In this document: positions 58,158-64,000 of the stretch, in pieces
How positions within the stretch are numbered: position 1 is the stretch's first letter
Layout: each line of letters begins with the position of its first letter
NCBI RefSeq assembly: GCF_003675325.1
Contig: NZ_CP033073.1
Location: 7,812,001-7,876,000, forward strand
From: Streptomyces dangxiongensis
GTDB taxonomy: Bacteria > Actinomycetota > Actinomycetes > Streptomycetales > Streptomycetaceae
Reading direction: 5' to 3'
Length of the DNA stretch: 64,000 nucleotides
The notes under the pieces: model-generated
Seen by the model: only the letters and a program-made list of their open reading frames with translations
Database searches by the model: none
What the model was told of the DNA's origin: nothing
Position numbers and translations under genes: made by a program

Positions 58158-58660
58158 TCACGTCGAGCGGGATGCCCCCGGCACATGAGGAACGTAGAGG
58201 AAGCGGGCGGGGTGCATGTGTCTGTCCGCGCCCTGGGTGCGGCCTGTCCGTGCCCACGAGTGGCATACGGGGGGCGGCTGTCCGGGCACGACCGCGACGC
58301 GGGGCGGGCCGGCGATGATCCGCGTGGGGATGCTGTCCAGGGCCACGAACCGGTCGATGCGATCCGGGTGGTCCTCGGCGAACCGGGTGCCGACGCGGGC
58401 CCCGCGGTCGTGGCCGACCAGGGCGATCCGCTCGTGCCCGAGGTGGTCCATCAGCGCCACGACGTCGTTGGCCATGGTCCGCTCGTCGTAGCCGGAGGCG
58501 GGCTTGTCCGTGTCACGGTAGCCGCGCATCCGGTGCGATCACGGTGAACCGCTCCGCCAGCACGGGTATCTGCTTACGCCGGCCGTACCAGGTCTCGGGG
58601 AAACCGTGCAGCAGGTAGTCCGGCGGGTGACGATGCCCATTCGGATCGTGGAAGGGGAGA
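58158..58660 (-). pseudogene. Truncated and frameshifted epoxide hydrolase/dehalogenase-like gene
   Basis: The N-terminal part reads [22 protein letters not shown] and VIAPDAR in one frame, then [37 protein letters not shown] (nucleophile Asp) and FAEDHPDRIDRFVALDSIPTRI in another, with the switch near 58528. After IAGPP the similarity stops, and the remaining half, with the cap domain and catalytic His, is missing. The family normally has about 290 residues, so the gene is broken. Confidence 0.78.
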
Positions 58661-58707
58661 CGGGGGGCCGCCGACCGGGAAGAGAACGGCACCAGGCAGT
58701 CGCCCGC

Positions 58708-60450
58708 TCACGGACGCGGAACGTTGCGGAGGTTCGCCCGGGCCAGGTGGATCATGCGTCCGACGCCTCCCGTGAGGACGGTGCGGCTGGCGGACAGCGC
58801 GAAACCGGTGACCTGCTCGGTGGTGATCTTCGGCGGGACCGCGAGGGCGTTGGGGTCGGTGACCACATCGACCAGCGCCGGCCCGTCATGGGCGAAGGCA
58901 GCACGCAGGGCCTCGCGCACCTCCGTGGGCTTCTCGACCCTGATGCCCCGTGCGCCGGCCGCGGTGGCGATGGCCGCGAAGTCGGTGTGCTGGTAGTCGG
59001 TGCCGTGCGGCGGCAGTCCGTCGACCATCATCTCCAGGTCGACCATGCCCAGCGAGGAGTTGTTGAAGACGACGACCTTCACGGGCAGGCCGTGCTGGAC
59101 CAGCGTCAGGAAATCTCCCATCAGCATCGAGAAGCCACCGTCACCCGAGAGCGACACGACCTGGCGGGAGCGGTCCAGGAACTGCGCGCCGATGGCCTGC
59201 GGCAGCGCGTTGGCCATGGAACCGTGCACGAAGGAGCCGAGAATGCGGCGCCGACCGTTCGGCGTCAGGTAGCGGGCCGCCCACACGCAGCACATACCGG
59301 TGTCCACGGTGAACACCGCGTCATCGGCAGCCTCCTCGTCGAGCACGGACGCCACGTACTCGGGGTGGATCGGGGTGTGCTGGTCGACCTTGCGGGTGTA
59401 GGCGCCGACGGCGCCCTCCAGGGCGTGGACGTGCCGGTCCAGCATGCGGTCGAGGAACCGGCGGGACGCCTTCTCCCGCACGGCGGGTGTCAGGGCCCGG
59501 AGCGTCTCGCGGACATCTCCCCACACGGCGAAGTCGAGCTGCGTGCGCCGTCCCAGCCGCTCGGGCTGCACATCGACCTGCACGGTCCGCACGTTGCGTG
59601 GCAGGAAGTCCGTGTACGGGAAGTCCGTACCGAGGAGCAGCAGCAGATCGCACTCGTGCATCGCCTGGTAGGCGGCGCCGTAGCCGAGCAGGCCGGACAT
59701 GCCGACGTCGTACGGGTTGTCGTACTGGATGTGCTCCTTGCCGCGCAGCGCGTGGCCCACGGGAGCCTTGACCTTCTCGGCGAACGCCATCACCTCGGCG
59801 TGGGCGCCGGCGACACCCCGGCCACAGAAGACCGTCACCTTCTCGGCAGCGTCCACCAGTTCGGTCAGCCGGGCCAGTTCCTCGTCCGCCGGCCGGACCG
59901 CCGGCCGGTCCAGCGGCATGGCGAGTTCCGCCCCGCCGGCCGGGGAGTCCTCGGCGGCCACGTCTCCGGGCAGCGACACCACCGACACCCCGCGCCGGCC
60001 GACCGCGTGCTGGATCGCCGTCTGCACCACCCGCGGCATCTGCCGGGGCGAGGAGATCAGTTCCGAGTAGTGACTGCATTCCTCGAACAGCCGGTCGGGA
60101 TGGGTCTCCTGGAAGTACCCGGTGCCGATCTCGCCGCTCGGGATCTGCGCCGCCAGGGCGAGGACAGGTGCCATCGAACGGTGCGCGTCGAACAGACCGT
60201 TGATCAGATGCAGGTTGCCCGGCCCGCATGACCCCGCGCACGCGGCGAGCCTGCCGGTCAGCTGGGCTTCGGCACCGGCGGCGAAGGCCGCGACCTCCTC
60301 GTGCCGGACCTGGACCCACTCCAGGGAGTCATGCCGTCTGACCGCGTCGACGACGGGGTTCAGGCTGTCACCGACCACCCCGTACATGCGACGCACGCCG
60401 GCGCGTGCCAGGAGATCGACGTACTGCTCGGCCACGGACTGTCTGGCCAT
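58708..60450 (-). CDS. Thiamine-diphosphate-dependent pyruvate dehydrogenase/oxidase (PoxB-like)
   Basis: 580 residues. ATG at 60450 with GAGGAG upstream. The three domains of the family are present: an N-terminal PYR domain (YGVVGDSLNPVVDAV, VRHEEVAAFAAGA with the cofactor-activating Glu, GSCGPGNLHLINGL), a middle FAD/nucleotide-fold domain (CGRGVAGAHAEV, LGTDFPYTDFLP) and a C-terminal PP domain with the TPP motif GDGGFSMLMGDF...VVFNNSSLG. It should decarboxylate pyruvate, feeding electrons to quinone or forming acetate at the membrane. It appears complete and is monocistronic. Confidence 0.9.
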   Translation of the reverse strand: MARQSVAEQYVDLLARAGVRRMYGVVGDSLNPVVDAVRRHDSLEWVQVRHEEVAAFAAGAEAQLTGRLAACAGSCGPGNLHLINGLFDAHRSMAPVLALAAQIPSGEIGTGYFQETHPDRLFEECSHYSELISSPRQMPRVVQTAIQHAVGRRGVSVVSLPGDVAAEDSPAGGAELAMPLDRPAVRPADEELARLTELVDAAEKVTVFCGRGVAGAHAEVMAFAEKVKAPVGHALRGKEHIQYDNPYDVGMSGLLGYGAAYQAMHECDLLLLLGTDFPYTDFLPRNVRTVQVDVQPERLGRRTQLDFAVWGDVRETLRALTPAVREKASRRFLDRMLDRHVHALEGAVGAYTRKVDQHTPIHPEYVASVLDEEAADDAVFTVDTGMCCVWAARYLTPNGRRRILGSFVHGSMANALPQAIGAQFLDRSRQVVSLSGDGGFSMLMGDFLTLVQHGLPVKVVVFNNSSLGMVDLEMMVDGLPPHGTDYQHTDFAAIATAAGARGIRVEKPTEVREALRAAFAHDGPALVDVVTDPNALAVPPKITTEQVTGFALSASRTVLTGGVGRMIHLARANLRNVPRP

Positions 60451-60706
60451 GGTGCTCCTCAGGTGGTTGCTCGGGGGTCGCGGCCAGGCTATGAAGACGC
60501 CCGGCGAGCCGGTTGTTTCCCCGTGCACCGCCCCGAGCCCAGGAGCGCCCCGACCTGCTTGGCGGGACAGCCGTGTCCGTTTCCGATCTGGACGGTCACA
60601 AGCTGGCGCAAGACGCGCCCGGGAAGTGCATGTCACCGCGACTGCTCATCCTGTTCCTCGCGGGGCGGCGGCCTCGTCCAGCCCTGCCTGTCGGGCGCCG
60701 GTCCGC

Positions 60707-61357
60707 TCAGTTGATTCCGTACCGTGCCCCGACCCCGGCGACGAGCAGCGCCAGCCCCTCCTCGAACTGCCGGTCGTAGTCGTCGAAGAGGAGCTTCCCG
60801 GCCTCCGCCGCGAGTGGGGAGCCGGCCAGGCGCCGGGCGCGTTCGTCGACGTCGTACCCCTCCCGGCGCTCGCCCGGGAGGGGCTGCACACCTTGTTCCT
60901 CGGTGACGAAGCCGAGGGTGTACATGTGCGCCGTCCGCCCCGCGTCGACCGCTTGGGCGAGGGTCAGTCCGGCCTCCGTCAGCAGCCGCAGGTTGGCCTC
61001 CAGCTCGAGGGCGTGGCCCGTGCCCGTGAAGCGTGAGCCGCTGAAGACCTTGGCGCCGTCGCGGTAGCCGAGCAGCGCGGTCCGCAGTCCGCGGTTGATC
61101 TTCAGCAGCCGTTCCCGCCAGGTGTCGGCGGGGTCGAGCGCGGTATCGGCGACCATCCGCCGGTACATCTCCGTCGCCATCTCGTCCAGCAGGGCCTGCT
61201 TGTCCTTGAAGTGCCAGTAGAGCGCGGGCGCCTTGACGTCCAGTTCCCTGGCGATGGCGCGCAGGGTGAGCCCTTCCAGCCCGGCCTCGTTCAGCAATCG
61301 CAGCGCGGTGTCCACGACCCGGTTGCGGTCCAGGGGTGCCCGTCGTTCCGTACTCAC
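60707..61357 (-). CDS. TetR-family repressor (TetR C-terminal type)
   Basis: 216 residues starting at a GTG (61357). The N-terminal helix-turn-helix LTLRAIARELDVKAPALYWHFKDKQ is close to true TetR, and the C-terminal part (LRTALLGYRDGAKVFSGSRF, HMYTLGFVTEEQG) matches the tetracycline-type ligand domain. It is divergent from a flavin monooxygenase, and two palindromes with the same arms (TTAAC/GTTAA) lie between them, so it very likely represses both the monooxygenase and itself. The inducer should be a substrate of the monooxygenase, possibly an aromatic polyketide or drug. Confidence 0.9.
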   Translation of the reverse strand: MSTERRAPLDRNRVVDTALRLLNEAGLEGLTLRAIARELDVKAPALYWHFKDKQALLDEMATEMYRRMVADTALDPADTWRERLLKINRGLRTALLGYRDGAKVFSGSRFTGTGHALELEANLRLLTEAGLTLAQAVDAGRTAHMYTLGFVTEEQGVQPLPGERREGYDVDERARRLAGSPLAAEAGKLLFDDYDRQFEEGLALLVAGVGARYGIN

Positions 61358-61375
61358 GCTGCACAGCTTGACAGC

Positions 61376-61388
61376 TTAACGGCGTTAA
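61376..61388. promoter_or_regulatory. Operator 1 of the TetR/monooxygenase pair
   Basis: TTAACGGCGTTAA, arms TTAAC and GTTAA around a 3-base centre, 18 bases upstream of the repressor start. Shares its arms with the second site 37 bases away (centre to centre). Confidence 0.75.
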
Positions 61389-61411
61389 AGGCACTCTCAT
61401 GAGCACCGGAA

Positions 61412-61426
61412 CTTAACAACGTTAAG
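61412..61426. promoter_or_regulatory. Operator 2 of the TetR/monooxygenase pair
   Basis: CTTAACAACGTTAAG, perfect 6-base arms around AAC. It overlaps the AAGGAG ribosome site of the monooxygenase (61424-61429), so a bound repressor would cover the gene start. Confidence 0.8.
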
Positions 61427-61437
61427 GAGAATTCGTG

Positions 61438-62850
61438 ATGGATGTCCTGATCGTGGGTGCGGGTCCGACGGGTCTCACCCTCGGCATCGACCTCGCCCGG
61501 CGCGGGGTGGACGCCCTGGTGGTGGAGCGCGCCCCGGGGCTCTTCCCCGGATCGCGCGGCAAGGGGCTCCAGCCGCGCACCCTGGAGGTCTTCGACGACC
61601 TCGGCGTGCTGGACGCCGTCCTGGCGGCGAGCGGGCCCTACCCGAGCCGGATGATCTGGAAGGACGGCGCACGGGTCGGCGAGCAGTCGATGTTCGGGAA
61701 GGTCGAGGCCGGCGAGGGCACGCCGTACACCGAGCCGCGGATGATCCCGCAGTGGCGGACGCAGGAGGTGCTGTACGGGCGGCTGACCGGACGGCGGGGG
61801 TCCCCCCTCGCAAGCGAAGTCGAGCGCGGGGGAGGGCCGGTCGCCTTCGGACGGGAGGTGACGGGCCTGACACAGGACGCGGACGGCGCGAGCGTGCGGT
61901 TCGCCGACGGTACGACGGTCCGCGCGCGGTACGTGGTCGCGTGCGACGGCGGACGCTCAGCGGGCCGGCGTGCCCTGGGCATCGACTTGACCGGGGAGGC
62001 CGTCGACCCGGCGCCGTTCGTCGTCGCGGACCTGCGGCTGGACGGCCTGGACCGGGACCACTGGCACACCTTCCCGAAGGACGACGGCAGCGCCCTCGGG
62101 CTGTGCCCGCTGGCCGGCACGGAGGACTTCCAGCTCCAGGCGCGCCTGCCGGAGGGCTCGGCACCGGACGTGTCCCCCGACGGCATCCGCAAGCTCGTGG
62201 ACCGGTACACGCACCTGAACGCCGAGGACGTGACCGAGGTGCGCTGGGCGTCCGACTTCCGGCCGCGCGCCGCCCTGGCGGACCGGTTCCGGGCGGGCCG
62301 GGTGTTCCTCGCGGGCGACGCGGCGCACGTGCACTCGCCGGCCGGGGCGCAGGGCCTGAACACCAGCGTCCAGGACGCCTACAACCTGGGCTGGAAGCTG
62401 GGCGCGGTACTGCGGGGCGGGGCGCCGGAGACACTGCTGGACAGCTACGAGGAGGAGCGGCGGGCGAACGCCGCCGCCATGCTGGACCTGTCGACGGGGG
62501 TGCACCGCGGCGACGTACAGCGCGGGAAGGCGACGGTGCAACTGGAGCTGGAATACCGGGAGTCGTCGCTCAGCGTGGACACGCGCACGGCTCCGTCCGG
62601 GGTCCGCGCAGGCGACCGCGCCCCGGACGGCACGGTGGCCGGCGTACGCCTCTTCGACGCGTTCCGGGGCCCGCACTGGACGCTGCTCGGCGCCTCGGCA
62701 CCGGGGCTCCGGTCCCTGCCCGCCGCTCCGGCGTCGTACGGCCCGGGCGTCTTCCTGGTCCGGCCGGACGGGTACGTCGGCTGGGCGGGCGAGACGGCCG
62801 AGGGCCTGCGGCAGTACGCGGAACGGACAGGAGCCTTCCTGGCGGCCTAG
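61438..62850 (+). CDS. FAD-dependent aromatic monooxygenase
   Basis: About 470 residues; ATG 61438 sits 8 bases after AAGGAG (GTG 61435 is possible). It has the Rossmann FAD motif VGAGPTGLTLG, the ACDGGRS (DG) motif and FLAGDAAHVHSPAGAQGLN, all typical of class A flavoprotein hydroxylases such as PHBH, RdmE and TetX relatives. The C-terminal thioredoxin-like region is shortened. An unusual insert, SPLASEVERGGG (residues about 120-131), comes from a palindromic repeat element. It probably hydroxylates an aromatic compound with NAD(P)H and oxygen, under control of the divergent TetR, and could be a resistance or detoxification enzyme. Confidence 0.9.
   Translation: MDVLIVGAGPTGLTLGIDLARRGVDALVVERAPGLFPGSRGKGLQPRTLEVFDDLGVLDAVLAASGPYPSRMIWKDGARVGEQSMFGKVEAGEGTPYTEPRMIPQWRTQEVLYGRLTGRRGSPLASEVERGGGPVAFGREVTGLTQDADGASVRFADGTTVRARYVVACDGGRSAGRRALGIDLTGEAVDPAPFVVADLRLDGLDRDHWHTFPKDDGSALGLCPLAGTEDFQLQARLPEGSAPDVSPDGIRKLVDRYTHLNAEDVTEVRWASDFRPRAALADRFRAGRVFLAGDAAHVHSPAGAQGLNTSVQDAYNLGWKLGAVLRGGAPETLLDSYEEERRANAAAMLDLSTGVHRGDVQRGKATVQLELEYRESSLSVDTRTAPSGVRAGDRAPDGTVAGVRLFDAFRGPHWTLLGASAPGLRSLPAAPASYGPGVFLVRPDGYVGWAGETAEGLRQYAERTGAFLAA
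61795..61834. repeat. Small palindromic repeat element inserted in-frame in the monooxygenase gene
   Basis: The stretch GGGGGTCCCCCCTCGCAAGC through GCGCGGGGGAGG has arms CCCCC-CGC and GCG-GGGGG and a loop with AAGCGAAGTCGA. I recall similar elements in Streptomyces intergenic regions. It keeps the reading frame and encodes GSPLASEVERGGG, which is not conserved in related hydroxylases. Confidence 0.6.
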
Positions 62851-62854
62851 GTCG

Positions 62855-63065
62855 TGTCTCTCGATTCCGTAGCCAGGTGATGACCGCCGCCGGCACGGCT
62901 GCGGAATGCTAGACGATCGCGCGTTCGTCGTAGCGGGCGGCCTGCCGCGGCCGAGTCGCGGGACCCGGATGTCACCCAGCGGGAGCGGGAGGACCTGCGC
63001 GTCGTGGACCTGGCCGGGGCCGACTACGACGGCCAGCGGGCGGCCGTTGCCGTCTACGGCCAGAC
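62855..63065 (-). pseudogene. IS5-like transposase fragment
   Basis: Translating the minus strand gives VDGNGRPLAVVVGPGQVHD and LGDIRVPRLGRGRP, the central segment of IS5-group DDE transposases. A short piece like their C-terminal end (AAVPAAVITWLRN) follows after a large deletion and frame change. It begins just beyond the monooxygenase stop. Confidence 0.55.
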
Positions 63066-63480
63066 GCAGCGCCTTCGGCGACAGCCGGGACGCCTTCGCG
63101 GGCCGCGCGGCCGAACATCTGGCGCTTGAGCATCTTGGTCCGGTTGACGTGCCCTTCCACGACGCCCGAGCTCCAGGGCAGAGTCAGGCCGGCGATGACG
63201 GCGTCGCGGTCGCGGTCGATGCCTGCGGCGAGGGTGTGGAGGCTGGGCAGGCCGTCCTGACGGACGGCGTCGAGCCAGCCGGGAGGCGCTCGCCTCGGCC
63301 CGCCGGCCAGGCGCCGCCAACCACAAGCGGCTCGGCCGGCTCGGCGGCCGCTCGCCCCTCGCCGCGGGATGCCGAAGCCGGGCCCGCGCTGACCTGCCGT
63401 GGTCGGGCCCATGGCCGGGGGCCTGGCGCTCGTGGCCTGCCCGATCGCATCACGTCCCAGCCGACGCCGGCGGCTGAGTG
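63066..63480 (-). pseudogene. ISL3-family transposase fragment
   Basis: The minus strand encodes WLDAVRQDGLPSLHTLAAGI, then LTLPWSSGVVEGHVNR and KMLKRQMFGRA, the conserved C-terminal region of ISL3 transposases with the last catalytic Glu (VVEG). Upstream sequence is scrambled, and the frame is lost after MFGRA. Only about the last third remains, joined to the IS5-like piece. Confidence 0.75.
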
Positions 63481-63587
63481 ACCAGGCGCGAGCGGTCAAG
63501 CACCCGCCAAGGGGCCGGTGCCGCGCCGACCACCGCCTCCTCCGGCCGACTCTGTGGCGGCGTGCGGCGCGGGGTCGGCGTGTGGGG

Positions 63588-64000
63588 TCAGTTGGTGCGG
63601 TTGGACCAGCCCTCCGGAAGGTCTCCCGGGGCGATGGAGATGACGGTGTCATCGTCGGCGCCGACGTACTCGAAGAGGGTGATCTTCGCGAACTCGGGGA
63701 CCACGTAGATCGGGTAGGTCGGCCCCTGGTCGCGGTACTTGCGCATCTCGTCCAGGTGGTCGTTCTGGTAGCAGACCGTGCGCTCGCCGTGCTCCTCCAC
63801 CCAGTGCGGGAAGAAGATCACGCCGTGCAGGCGCCGCTTGGCGGGCATCACGTTGACGGCGACCGAGGTGCCGGTGGGCTCGTTCCAGGCGATCTTGTAG
63901 CTGTCGTCGTCCAGCTGGACGAGGTCGACCTGCTGGTCCTTGACCCAGCGACCGCCGACCATGCCGCTGTGGATGCGGTAGTCGATGGTGGTGGCGTTCT
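63588..64000 (-). CDS. MoaF-like protein, 5' end outside window
   Basis: The visible 137 C-terminal residues run off the right edge; an in-frame ATG at 63962 is internal, because upstream codons ([17 protein letters not shown]) continue the family pattern. Conserved pieces are [44 protein letters not shown] and [15 protein letters not shown], which I associate with the C-terminal domain of MoaF-type proteins, a calycin-like fold related to phenolic acid decarboxylases. The function in this organism is not known. It reads towards the transposase debris. Confidence 0.7.
   Translation of the reverse strand, partial: NATTIDYRIHSGMVGGRWVKDQQVDLVQLDDDSYKIAWNEPTGTSVAVNVMPAKRRLHGVIFFPHWVEEHGERTVCYQNDHLDEMRKYRDQGPTYPIYVVPEFAKITLFEYVGADDDTVISIAPGDLPEGWSNRTN

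Overview
The window is high-GC DNA with Streptomyces-type genes: strong third-position GC, GGAG-type ribosome sites, GTG starts, long NRPS/PKS proteins, Tat and lipoprotein signals, a type VII secretion (T7SS) associated gene and IS110, ISL3 and IS5 elements. No tRNA, rRNA, CRISPR array or origin was seen.

Layout. (1) 1-6.7 kb: 3' part of a giant multidomain protein (ADP-ribosyltransferase-like, metzincin-like and His/Cys-dyad modules) overlapped by a small T7SS-associated gene; it looks like a secreted polymorphic toxin. (2) 7-10.3 kb: amino-acid permease, a strong hairpin and an IS110 transposase lying 43 bp before a P450. (3) 10.3-32.9 kb: a nonribosomal peptide/polyketide cluster: P450, peptide-binding lipoprotein, MbtH, a Gly-type NRPS (minus strand), a Phe-type NRPS with thioesterase, a hybrid A-PCP-C-A-PCP-KS-KR-ACP-TE protein without an AT (hand-read codes Val/Ile-like and Pro), a GSCFA protein, an SGNH hydrolase and a TauD-type dioxygenase. 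Phe, Val, Gly and a Pro extended once by malonate and ketoreduced match what I remember of the detoxin/rimosamide family.

(4) 33-53.4 kb: a surface-glycan island. Three diverged paralogues (34.1, 42.4 and 46.5 kb) end in a domain resembling ADP-ribosyltransferases but mostly lack the catalytic Glu. Between them lie two secreted enzymes that carry an almost identical GH18 domain in opposite orientation (PL5-GH18-PL7 and DPBB-GH18-DPBB), a membrane-anchored bulb-type lectin and a three-gene operon of cellulose-synthase-like GT2, GH26-like lipoprotein and GT-C glycosyltransferase. (5) 53.8-62.9 kb: small metabolic genes (MaoC-like, SMP-30-like, two alpha/beta hydrolases, PoxB-type TPP enzyme, TetR/flavin monooxygenase pair with two palindromic operators) mixed with two decayed hydrolase genes. 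(6) 62.9-64 kb: transposase debris and the 3' part of a MoaF-like gene.

Quality warning: several large genes carry isolated 1-nt frameshifts, mostly in G or C runs, with intact coding on both sides (about 14385, 20082, 20197, 30076, 38410, 38667, 39158). Sequence errors look likelier than decay, but only reads can decide. Coordinates for those genes span the presumed intact gene.
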